Of a stretch of DNA of 39,939 bases, positions 26,263 through 33,825 are shown piece by piece (position 1 is the stretch's first letter; each line of letters begins with the position of its first letter). Location: positions 1-39,939 of the forward strand of contig JAJRWX010000048.1 in NCBI GenBank assembly GCA_024276605.1. The letters are read 5' to 3'. A program made the translations under genes and the position numbers. The notes below the pieces were generated by a model that saw only the letters and a program-made list of their open reading frames with translations, had not been told where the DNA came from and ran no database searches. This DNA comes from Planctomycetota bacterium. GTDB lineage: Bacteria > Planctomycetota > Phycisphaerae > UBA1845.

Positions 26263-26508
26263 GTGACGATCTTACCGTATTTCCGCTCGTTGTGTAGCGG
26301 TCCATACGCATCAAATCCTGTAAGAGGGCTTCAACAAAGCGATACGCAAAAAAAAAGGATGCTGTAATAGCCAAGTTGTTCTCCACATATCCAGGGGAGA
26401 AATCTCGAAGAGATGTTATAAATACATACCTGTTGCGATAAAACAGCTATATTGTCAGCTTGATGGCGGAAAAATGATTGGCCTGTTTATACGCAGCGTG
26501 GAATTTGT

Positions 26509-26943
26509 TTAGCTTTCTCCGCCGGTATCATGCCATAGTGCCAAGGCAAAGATACGATCTTCCTCCGCCTCGTGGCGTCGTACGATAGCGATAAGTTCGC
26601 GGATGCGGAATAAAAAGACATCCTGGTCCTCATCAGCCTGGTCAGCCATGGAATTCACCACACTGACGAGCCTATCGAGTTTGCCCAGGATATCAGTATG
26701 TTCGTGGCGCAAACGTAAGAGATCTTGCGTGCATTGTGGTGGCAAACCAGGCGAGTCCGGCTGTGGCCCGGACAACATGTCGGTGGCATGATGCACGCGG
26801 ACGAGCGCATGGAGCTTGTGCAATGCTTCGGCTAATGATTCATAATAGGCGGTATCCGCACCTTGGATTGATAGTAATTCTTCCAACTGATCCAAAATCA
26901 ACTTAATGGATGGATTAGCTGACGTGTTTGATGACATTCGCAC
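26509..26943 (-). CDS. Hemerythrin-like (HHE) helical protein
   Basis: 144 residues. GTG 26943 is preceded at 6 bases by AAAGGAGG, which decides it over ATG 26937. The protein is all-helical and soluble. His and Glu placements (LHALVRVHHATD, LRLRHEHTDILGKLD, IVRRHEAEEDRIF) match the HHE pattern of hemerythrin-like di-iron proteins, which bind O2 or NO or sense redox state. The first His pair is less canonical, so metal binding is likely but not certain. The C-terminal DDGGES-like tail is short. No linked genes suggest a specific role. Confidence 0.72.
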   Translation of the reverse strand: MRMSSNTSANPSIKLILDQLEELLSIQGADTAYYESLAEALHKLHALVRVHHATDMLSGPQPDSPGLPPQCTQDLLRLRHEHTDILGKLDRLVSVVNSMADQADEDQDVFLFRIRELIAIVRRHEAEEDRIFALALWHDTGGES

Positions 26944-27071
26944 GATGTGCCTCCTTTCTCGCTATCAGCCTGAAGATGCTATAGCTCTATACAGTGGCGT
27001 GAAGCAGCAGCGGTTTTTTCGATAGGTGCAGCCACAACTCAACAAGGATTATTATACACGCATATCCCCTA

Positions 27072-27119
27072 TTGACGCAACGTTATTTCAGTTTCACACT
27101 TGTGCGTATGCGTTATACT
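27072..27119 (+). promoter_or_regulatory. Promoter region of the selenoprotein operon with PhaR-like half site
   Basis: TTGACGCAACG starts at 27072. TTGTGCGT (27100-27107) is the reverse complement of ACGCACAA found twice in front of the phasin gene. A -10-like TATACT is at 27114-27119, with a poor -35 at about 27092. The half site would lie inside the promoter spacer. Confidence 0.35.
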
Positions 27120-27228
27120 GAGCAGGCGGACACAAAAACCTGTGAATTGTTGCTGTGTGTGGGTTATTATCAGTACTATAAAGTGCGGGTTTGCGCGATA
27201 TTTCAAACAAATCCGGAGGAATCACAAT

Positions 27229-27579
27229 ATGCCTAAGACTGTAGATTGGTATTACCACCGAAATGGGTGAACTTCTTGCACGAAAGCGCAGGGGTTCCTT
27301 GCTAAACATAATATCCAAACGATGGAAACTGAAAACGCCAGTAAGAAATTAAGCGCTGGCGATGCGCTGAGGTTAGCGAAGGACGCTACTTCAGTCGTCA
27401 TCTCGAAAGGACGTCGTGTGGACCGGTTTATGATGCAAAAGGATAAGCCGACGGATAAAATATTATTGACGCATATGTTAGGTCCAACGGGCAATCTGCG
27501 TGCTCCGACCATTCGTTGCGGCAAAACGCTGCTAGTCGGTTTTAACGAGGAGGTGTATTCGGAGATATTTTCAACATGA
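27229..27579 (+). CDS. ArsC/Spx-family thioredoxin-fold selenoprotein (TGA 27268 read as selenocysteine)
   Basis: 116 residues when TGA 27268-27270 is read as Sec14. ATG 27229 has GGAGG about 8 bases upstream, which is the only good start. The frame begins MPKTVDWYYHRNG, then the TGA, then TSCTKAQGFLAKHN, giving a U-T-S-C redox motif (14-17). That is exactly the CxxC site of ArsC/Spx-like thioredoxin folds. The rest continues without a stop and matches that family (SVVISKGRRVDRF, LGPTGNLRAPTIRCGKTLLVGF). The LRAPT segment carries the usual cis-Pro. A plain frame start at the Met of METENAS (27322) would lose the active site. It probably acts as a thiol-disulfide oxidoreductase. The next gene overlaps by 4 bases. 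Sec insertion would need selA/selB/selC elsewhere in the genome. Confidence 0.88.
27288..27302 (+). promoter_or_regulatory. Candidate bacterial SECIS hairpin for TGA 27268
   Basis: GCAGGG (27288-27293) pairs with CCTTGC (27297-27302), one G-T, loop GTT; opening one pair gives loop GGTTC, close to the GGTCT loop of E. coli fdhF. The loop begins 23-24 bases after the TGA, within the accepted window. Confidence 0.6.
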
Positions 27580-28505
27580 GGCATCCAATCGGTGATCGGT
27601 TGGTCTCATCCCATATCATGTCAGCGTATGCGCTTCCACTTATTTTCTTCGGACGGCACGTTCTGCGCCTAAGATCAGTGTTGATCTTATTCATGGCAAC
27701 GCTGGTCGGCTGTGTTTCCAATACAGGCGAATCACGCACACGATCGGTCTGTTCGGCGGCATGTTATGATACTTGGACGGCTCGTGCCTCGCGTACATTC
27801 GCATCTGCGAGGTACTTTAAGCCTGACACTAAGTCAACGAAGATGAGTGTACTTGTACACCAATTTTCTCCATTGGTTGTGCAAGAATCCGGATGGATGT
27901 TGCCTGATGCTTTGGCCGCTGGCGGTCCGCCGATTGTATATGTGGAGGAGAGTCGCTTAATCATCCGTGAGCTTGTCTACGACCAAATTACATATCGCTG
28001 GTTAGTGTTGCGTGATCAAGAACGGAATCCGCTACAAGAAGGCCGTCATGTTGGCCACGAAAAATCTCACGAAATTCGAGGATTGCGCATCACGGTGGGG
28101 CAGGATGGTTTTGCGGCAGTGTGTGAGGTGATACAGCCTGGATCGTTATATCGTCGTGTCTTCGTTTCAAAGTCTATGGAAGAAGCCGCGAGGAAAGCTT
28201 TTAGCGAGCCACTTGAGGGTAGGCGATACGCTGTAGAATTATCTGTCGACCTCGCACCGCATGTTATCGTGGTAGGTGTGTTTGATGATGGGCCTATCCC
28301 CATGGGGCCATTTGTGTATCTTGATGCAGCGCTGAACGTGACGGCTATTCGATGTCGATGCAGTGCTTCGTTGGTGGATGCGTTTTCGGATGAGTCGGTC
28401 TATGAATTTTTACCGTTTGAGTCTATGCAGACGATTGATCGCAACGTTCGAGAATCATGCGATAAAACGATTGTTCAATCACTGCGCTGGCCCGGAGGGT
28501 TTTGA
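27576..28505 (+). CDS. Hypothetical lipoprotein coupled to the selenoprotein
   Basis: 309 residues. ATG 27576 overlaps the selenoprotein stop as ATGA, so translation is probably coupled. A hydrophobic stretch ends in a lipobox (VLILFMATLVGC, Cys46). The region before it is long for a signal peptide, so the working start may be a later Met (residue 15). The mature part has no domain I recognise. It has a beta-rich middle (PPIVYVEESRLIIRELVYD, RYAVELSVDLAPHVIVVGVF) and several Cys near both ends (SVCSAACYD, RCRCS). Being coupled to a thiol-redox protein, it may be a partner or only a neighbour. Confidence 0.75.
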   Translation: MRHPIGDRLVSSHIMSAYALPLIFFGRHVLRLRSVLILFMATLVGCVSNTGESRTRSVCSAACYDTWTARASRTFASARYFKPDTKSTKMSVLVHQFSPLVVQESGWMLPDALAAGGPPIVYVEESRLIIRELVYDQITYRWLVLRDQERNPLQEGRHVGHEKSHEIRGLRITVGQDGFAAVCEVIQPGSLYRRVFVSKSMEEAARKAFSEPLEGRRYAVELSVDLAPHVIVVGVFDDGPIPMGPFVYLDAALNVTAIRCRCSASLVDAFSDESVYEFLPFESMQTIDRNVRESCDKTIVQSLRWPGGF

Positions 28506-28535
28506 TCATGTGTGTTGTCCCTTCTACATAGTGCC

Positions 28536-29222
28536 ATGTTAATCAACGAGATATTTTTTAGTTTACAGGGAGAGGGTAAGCTTGCCGGTGTGCCAAGCGT
28601 GTTTGTACGTACGGCGGGGTGTAATTTAAGATGTCACTGGTGTGACAGCCCAGCCACGTCCTGGTCGCCGCATGGTGTTGAAATGTCCCGCGAAGACATT
28701 CTCGATGCGGTCGCATCCTATTCATGCACATTCGTTGTGTTAACAGGGGGAGAGCCGATGATTGCGTCCGGCGTGGAGTCGCTGACGAGGGAGTTTAAGC
28801 GATTGAATTACCACGTAACGATTGAGACGGCTGGGACGGTGTGGAAAGACGTGGTATACGATCTAGCAAGTATAAGCCCGAAGCTTTCCAACTCAACGCC
28901 ATCGATGGACCGCGACGCTGTATGGTCACAACGCCATGAGCATAGAAGGATTGATGTTGATACGATTCGCAGGTTCATGGTTGGGGGCGAATATCAATTA
29001 AAATTTGTGATCGACCAACTTGACGATATCGAGGAAGTGAAATCGCTGGTTGAGCGCATTGGTGATGTGCCATCATCTGATGTGCTATTGATGCCGCAGG
29101 GTATTGTGCAAAGTGACTTGGAAGAGAAAGCGGTGTGGCTGGTGGAAGTATGTAAAAGTCATGGTTATCGATTTTGTCCGCGTATGCACATCGATCTATT
29201 TGGTCACACTCCTGCTACATAA
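28536..29222 (+). CDS. queE: 7-carboxy-7-deazaguanine synthase, radical SAM
   Basis: 228 residues from ATG 28536 (MLINEIFFSLQGEG). A GTG 8 codons upstream is possible; neither has a strong ribosome site. The radical-SAM cluster motif is C29-N-L-R-C33-H-W-C36-D. NEIFFSLQGEG at the N-terminus and VLTGGEP then ISPKLSNS are typical of QueE, which converts 6-carboxy-tetrahydropterin into 7-carboxy-7-deazaguanine for queuosine. The VGGEYQLKFVID and LLMPQGI segments also fit. No other que gene is in this window. Convergent with phaR. Confidence 0.93.
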   Translation: MLINEIFFSLQGEGKLAGVPSVFVRTAGCNLRCHWCDSPATSWSPHGVEMSREDILDAVASYSCTFVVLTGGEPMIASGVESLTREFKRLNYHVTIETAGTVWKDVVYDLASISPKLSNSTPSMDRDAVWSQRHEHRRIDVDTIRRFMVGGEYQLKFVIDQLDDIEEVKSLVERIGDVPSSDVLLMPQGIVQSDLEEKAVWLVEVCKSHGYRFCPRMHIDLFGHTPAT

Positions 29223-29334
29223 ATGAATGGACATATCTTCGAAGTAACCGGAGCAAGCACTACTTTGATGGTGTGGTAGTGAGCAGACTATCCGGATTAT
29301 GTTAACTATTCGACGTTGAGTAAGGAAAGAATGC

Positions 29335-29931
29335 TTAAACGTTCTCGTGCTTAGCGGTGATTGATGCAATACGCTCGTGTAGCTCCGCGACCTCTTTGCG
29401 CAGATCGCGCAGTGATTCGCCGGCTTCAACATCATCGGGGGAAGGATCGGTAGGTTCCGGCGGTTGGTTGTCAGTATGAGGGGATGTAGCCGGGGGTGAT
29501 GGCATGCCGGTCATAGCATTAAACATCGAGTTAGCCCAATCCATCGGTGTAGACAAGTTGGTTCCAGCAGTTTGTTGAAGGAACCCATCAAATTGTTTCT
29601 GCGAAGCAGCTATCATGTTCAGATAGGGGCCAAAGAAATGCTCCATGTAAGATCGTAGTGCTTGGTGGTTCGATCGTAGCATCAGATGAAGTATGGTCGG
29701 TGGAAAGATGTCCAGTTTCAGATGATCCTTGTCTAATAATATCTGAAGAAGGATTAAATTGGTGATGTCGCTACCATCGCGAGAATCAGTTATTCGGACT
29801 TGATTTCCTCTCTGGATAAGATCATGAATATCATGGAGTGTGACGTGACAACTACGGGTCGTGTCGTAAAACCGCCTATTGGGGTATTTCTTTATGTGTA
29901 ATATGTCGTTTTCTTTACCAGCTTCAGGCAT
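29335..29931 (-). CDS. phaR: PhaR-type polyhydroxyalkanoate synthesis regulator
   Basis: 198 residues, ATG 29931 with GAGG about 9 bases upstream. Residues about 11-70 are the PHA accumulation regulator DNA-binding domain (HIKKYPNRRFYDTTRSCHVTLHDI and DGSDITNLILLQILL). Residues about 80-125 match the second PHB-binding part (PPTILHLMLRSNHQALRSYMEHFFGPYLN). The C-terminus is a Pro/Ser-rich linker plus a short coiled coil (SLRDLRKEVAELHERIASI). Known PhaR proteins bind PHA granules and repress phasin genes until polymer appears. It is divergent from the phasin gene with repeated operator-like sites between, which fits that model and probable autoregulation. Confidence 0.93.
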   Translation of the reverse strand: MPEAGKENDILHIKKYPNRRFYDTTRSCHVTLHDIHDLIQRGNQVRITDSRDGSDITNLILLQILLDKDHLKLDIFPPTILHLMLRSNHQALRSYMEHFFGPYLNMIAASQKQFDGFLQQTAGTNLSTPMDWANSMFNAMTGMPSPPATSPHTDNQPPEPTDPSPDDVEAGESLRDLRKEVAELHERIASITAKHENV

Positions 29932-30061
29932 GTACGTTGACCTCTTCTAGGGGAGCTTTGAGCCAATCCAGCATAGTGCATGTGCGGCCTAGTGTCAACG
30001 AATTTCCAATGAATATGTTCTAAGATGTTGTAAATAATAGAGTTACATGAAATTTAGAAAA

Positions 30062-30112
30062 TTGTGCATACGCACAAATTTTTCTTGACGCAAACGCACA
30101 ATGAGGTATATT
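30062..30112 (+). promoter_or_regulatory. Phasin promoter with repeated ACGCACAA sites, probable PhaR operators
   Basis: TTGTGC-ATAC-GCACAA (30062-30077) is a palindrome. ACGCACAA occurs at 30070-30077 and again exactly 24 bp later at 30094-30101. Promoter elements TTGACG (30085-30090), 16-base spacer and TATATT (30107-30112) overlap the second site. Repressor binding here would block transcription. Confidence 0.6.
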
Positions 30113-30197
30113 TGAGTATCAGGACGTTAGGTTTGGGATTGCCGTGTGGTTAGCCCGGGCTGAGTCGAAAGTAACCTGTTCACAAGGGATATACACG

Positions 30198-30680
30198 ATG
30201 GTAGCTGATACAAAAGAGAAAAAAATGACAGACATGTTTGAGGCGATGACAAAGAATGCACGCGCCGCGCTGGATACGGGCCGACGTATGCAAGATGGTT
30301 GGTTCGATTCATTGGCTCATTTCAATGGGCGTGACAATACACAAAAGAATGCAGTAGGTGAGCCGGCGCGGATGGTGAAGGATTGGATGACGCTTCTTTG
30401 TGATAACTGGCAAAGTTTTGGAGATGCAGCGCAAACATGCTTCCAGGCCAACATGGATGTTGTTAAGGTAGCTGCTGAAATGCCAACAACCCTGTGTGAG
30501 GGAGATGTTTACGACAGTCAGCGCAAAGTCATGGACTCTGCATTCCAAGCTTTCCAGAAGAATATCGATACCATGAATCAAGTAGGGAAAGCTACGACGG
30601 ATTGCTGGACGTCTTTTACGAAAGCGAGTTCCTGTTGTGATGCCGGCGCACCCAAGGTTAGCGGTAAGAATGGCAAGTAG
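30198..30680 (+). CDS. Phasin, PHA granule-associated protein
   Basis: 160 residues from ATG 30198, chosen because AAGGGA is 8 bases upstream. An open frame to 30144 has no ribosome site and the promoter lies just before it. The protein is amphipathic and helical, without signal peptide or TM helix, with the phasin-type layout (DMFEAMTKNARAALDTGRRMQDGWFDSL, then WQSFGDAAQTCFQANMDVVKVA, AFQAFQKNIDTMNQVGKATTDCWTSF). Phasins coat polyhydroxyalkanoate granules and control their number and size. The position between phaR and phaA supports this. The C-terminal Lys-rich tail (KVSGKNGK) is typical. Confidence 0.85.
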   Translation: MVADTKEKKMTDMFEAMTKNARAALDTGRRMQDGWFDSLAHFNGRDNTQKNAVGEPARMVKDWMTLLCDNWQSFGDAAQTCFQANMDVVKVAAEMPTTLCEGDVYDSQRKVMDSAFQAFQKNIDTMNQVGKATTDCWTSFTKASSCCDAGAPKVSGKNGK

Positions 30681-30867
30681 CCTTTGAAGCTGATCGGCGT
30701 GAACATCGTTGACTTTGCAGCCTGTGTAGACAAGACGTGTGTGCTATGATTACCTGAGTGTATGCGTAGGGTGGGTATGATATGATGGCGACCATCTAGG
30801 TATTACGAATTCATTCCGCAGCGAGTGGAAGATCGCGAAGTAGGGAACGCAGTAAAGGCGAAAACTC

Positions 30868-32052
30868 ATGATCAAAGATGTGTATTTGTCATGTGGCGTT
30901 AGAACACCGCACGGATCGTTTCAGGGAGCACTTAGCAGCTTGTCTGCCGCCCAGCTAGGTGCGCATGCGATACGCGGCGTGTTAAACCGAGTTGGTCTAT
31001 CAGATGATCAGGTTGACGGGGTTATCTTCGGTAATGTGATCGGGGCCGGTCTTGGTCAAAATGTCGCTCGGCAGGCAACGCTTGGTGCGGGGTTGCCTGA
31101 GTGTGTCGGGGCTACTACGGTCAACAAAGTTTGCGGTTCAGCCATGCAAGCGGTGATTATCGCCGCTCAAGCGATTCAATGTGAAGATGCACATCTGGTT
31201 GTCGCCGGTGGCTGCGAGAGCATGACGAATGCGCCGTATTTACTGACCAAAGCACGTTCAGGTTATCGAATGGGCAATAGTGATGTTGTCGATTCGATGG
31301 TGCATGATGGGCTGTGGGATGTGTACAATGATAAGCACATGGGTATGTGCGGTGATCAATGTGCAGTCAAATATAACATCAGTCGCCAGGATCAAGACGA
31401 TTTTGCTATAAGCAGCTATCAACGAGCGATACGCTGTTGGGAAGAAGGGTTCTTCAAGGACATTGTTGCCCCCATTGAAATCAAGAACCGTAAAGGTGTA
31501 ACAACTGTAGACTACGACCAAGACCTGTCCAAGTATCAGGGTGAAGAAAAACTACGGGCGCTTCGACCGGCTTTTGGTGCGGAAAGCACAATCACCGCGG
31601 GAAATGCTTCGAACATTTCCGACGGGGCTGCTGCGGTTGTGGTTTTTGACGATAAGAAAAAAGATGCCTTGGGTATTAAACCGGCGGCTCGCATCCTCGG
31701 ATACGCGGGTGCCGCTATAGCACCGGATTGGTTTACCATCGCACCGATCCAAGCTATCAACAATCTGTGCGAAAAATTGAATATCAAGATTGGTGATGTC
31801 GATCTATTTGAAATTAATGAGGCGTTTGCGCTGGTGACTGAAGTGGCGATCCGTGAGCTGAGTTTGGATCGAGATAAGGTGAATGTGGCGGGTGGCGCGG
31901 TCGCGGTTGGACATCCCATCGGCGCGACCGGTACACGTATCATCAATACGTTAGTACACGCACTAGAGCGATATGACAAACGATTGGGTATGGCTTGTTT
32001 GTGTATTGGCGGTGGTGAGGCGCTTGCGGTCGCTGTTGAACGTTACGTGTAG
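30868..32052 (+). CDS. phaA: Acetyl-CoA acetyltransferase (thiolase) for PHA synthesis
   Basis: 394 residues from ATG 30868. It condenses two acetyl-CoA into acetoacetyl-CoA, the first step to polyhydroxybutyrate. All thiolase landmarks are present: nucleophile C89 in TTVNKVCGSAMQA, NEAFA, H349 in GGAVAVGHPIGATG, and C379 in CLCIGGGEA. Length and spacing equal Zoogloea PhaA (C89, H348, C378). A degradative role is possible by sequence alone, but the phasin before it and synthase genes after it make biosynthesis likely. A weak hairpin (CAACTGG/CCAGTTG) follows the stop. Confidence 0.95.
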   Translation: MIKDVYLSCGVRTPHGSFQGALSSLSAAQLGAHAIRGVLNRVGLSDDQVDGVIFGNVIGAGLGQNVARQATLGAGLPECVGATTVNKVCGSAMQAVIIAAQAIQCEDAHLVVAGGCESMTNAPYLLTKARSGYRMGNSDVVDSMVHDGLWDVYNDKHMGMCGDQCAVKYNISRQDQDDFAISSYQRAIRCWEEGFFKDIVAPIEIKNRKGVTTVDYDQDLSKYQGEEKLRALRPAFGAESTITAGNASNISDGAAAVVVFDDKKKDALGIKPAARILGYAGAAIAPDWFTIAPIQAINNLCEKLNIKIGDVDLFEINEAFALVTEVAIRELSLDRDKVNVAGGAVAVGHPIGATGTRIINTLVHALERYDKRLGMACLCIGGGEALAVAVERYV

Positions 32053-32215
32053 TCGAATTGGCTATGTGGTGTAAGTCGCGGATCCAGTTCATCGTCAACT
32101 GGTCTATCTGCCAGTTGGAAATAGTTTGCTTAGTATTAAATCATGCGCTCGAGTCTGCACTGGTGATAGGCAGGCGGAATGGCAAAAGTTGAGAAACCCA
32201 TAAAGGTATCCTCCC

Positions 32216-32674
32216 ATGTTTGGTCAAACAGAAAAACCCGCAGATCAGTTTTCAGCATTTTGGTCGGACGCGATGTCTCGTATGACTGGTACGGGTACGC
32301 CCAATCCTTTTCAGTCATTTAGTGAAGATAGCGTGAAGCAGATGCGACGGGCCTTCTTTGATTAATGGGCCAAGTACTGTGAAGAATTTTTGGGGTCTGA
32401 GGCATTTCTCGAATCCATGAAAAAGTCGATGAATGACGGATTACTCTTTAAGCAGCAGGTCAATGAATTTATGACCAAAGCATTGCACGGTGCGAATATA
32501 CCTTCTCGTCAGGATACGGATTCAATCCTAGACGTATTGCGCAGTATGGAGGAGCGCGTTCTGTCTAGTGTGGAAGAGGTAACGAAGCGCGTTATGACGT
32601 TGGAGCAACGCGTGGCAGCAGTCGAAACGGCTAAGGGAAGTTCCAAAGGATCACGAAAGGGCACCTCAACATGA
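32216..32674 (+). CDS. phaE: PHA synthase class III subunit PhaE-like, frame interrupted by in-frame TAA at 32363
   Basis: ATG 32216 has a reasonable position after AAAGGTATCC. The frame reads MFGQTEKPADQFSAFW ... KQMRRAFFD, then TAA (codon 50, 32363-32365), then WAKYCEEFLGSEAFLESMKK and on to the coiled-coil C-terminus (MEERVLSSVEEVTKRVMTLEQRV) and TGA 32674. Read through, it is 152 residues. Its acidic, helical sequence, Trp/Phe content and position directly before phaC (ATGA overlap) fit PhaE, the partner that activates class III PhaC. Without the N-terminal part, restart would have to use a poor TTG at 32390. CAA (Gln) to TAA is the simplest origin. Sequence error, a true broken gene or a two-peptide form cannot be told apart here. 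Confidence 0.75.
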
Positions 32675-33777
32675 ACACCACAACCATGTCCCCTTTTTCC
32701 TGGATGAATCATCTTGTCCACATGCAAGGCGAGTGGGAATCTTTTCTTAGAAAAATGAGTCAAGCGCCCAAAGTTGCAGAGATCGCTCGTGGGGTGCGCG
32801 TGGGTACGACCCCTTCTGAAGTGGTGTATAAGCTTGATAAACTTCGATTATTGAATTACACAACTGGCGCTAAGCCGCAGTTTCACACGCCCACGTTGGT
32901 TGTCTTTGCGCTGATTAATCGACCCTATATTCTCGATCTCAAACCAGGTAAGAGTGTCGTGGAGCACTTTGTCAATCAAGGTTTTGAGACATACAACCTG
33001 GATTGGGGCGTGCCTACCTATGACGATCGACACCTGGGGATGGAAGATTATATCGAGCGATATTTCGATCAGGTGGTCGATAAGGTGCGCGAGCGAAGTG
33101 GCTGCGACAAGATCAATATTCTTGGTTATTGCATGGGCGGGTCGATGAGCGCGATGTATACGGCGCTACATCCGGACAAAGTTAAAAATCTGATGATGTT
33201 AGCCGCTCCGGTAGATTGGTCGAGTGATGACCATTTGCTGGCGAAATGGTTAGATAAGAAATATTTTGACGTAGACAAGCTCATCGATGTACACGGCAAC
33301 GCGCCTGCGGATTTACTGCAGGGATCGTTTGAGATGTTAAAGCCTGTAGCAAATTACGTGGAGAAGTATCTCAACTTTTATGAAAAAATGGAGGACCAGC
33401 AATTCCTCGAAGATTTCTTCGCCATGGAAGCTTGGCTAAACGATAACATTCCGGTAGCCGGTGAGATGTTCCGCCAGTTCGTCACCTACTGCATGCAGGA
33501 GAACCGGCTAATGAAGGGTGAACTTCGGATTGGAGATCGCCTGGTCGACTTGAAACAGATTACATGTCCGATCCTGAACATTACGGCGGAGAAGGATCAT
33601 CTCGTACCTAGTGCTTTGAGTCAGCCGCTGAATGACGTGGTTAGTTCGACGGATTGCAAGTGGTTGAATTTCCCGGCGGGCCATATTGGATTGGCTGTCG
33701 GATCGCGAGCCCATCGAGAATTGTGGCCTGAAGCAGCTACTTGGTTTGCGGATCGCTCTGATACGATCCAATCGTAA
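32671..33777 (+). CDS. phaC: PHA synthase class III catalytic subunit
   Basis: 368 residues; ATG 32671 overlaps the phaE stop (ATGA). It is an alpha/beta-hydrolase that polymerises 3-hydroxyacyl-CoA. The triad is readable: C154 in the lipase-box-like LGYCMGGSMS, D309 in ITAEKDHLVP and H338 in PAGHIGLAVGS; the Allochromatium enzyme has C149, D302 and H331. The length (about 355-370) and the need for a PhaE partner define class III. FALINRPYILDLKPGKS and DWGVPTYDDRHLGMEDYI are also typical. All catalytic residues are intact, so the synthase would work if enough PhaE is made. Confidence 0.96.
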   Translation: MNTTTMSPFSWMNHLVHMQGEWESFLRKMSQAPKVAEIARGVRVGTTPSEVVYKLDKLRLLNYTTGAKPQFHTPTLVVFALINRPYILDLKPGKSVVEHFVNQGFETYNLDWGVPTYDDRHLGMEDYIERYFDQVVDKVRERSGCDKINILGYCMGGSMSAMYTALHPDKVKNLMMLAAPVDWSSDDHLLAKWLDKKYFDVDKLIDVHGNAPADLLQGSFEMLKPVANYVEKYLNFYEKMEDQQFLEDFFAMEAWLNDNIPVAGEMFRQFVTYCMQENRLMKGELRIGDRLVDLKQITCPILNITAEKDHLVPSALSQPLNDVVSSTDCKWLNFPAGHIGLAVGSRAHRELWPEAATWFADRSDTIQS

Positions 33778-33825
33778 CTTAGCATTGGCAAACTCCGGCT
33801 GCGACAATGGTTATGGAGAATTGAT

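Noticed and set aside
28512..28535. Upstream GTG start for queE
   Set aside because: Family members begin at MxINEIFxSLQGEG; the extra 8 residues have no support.
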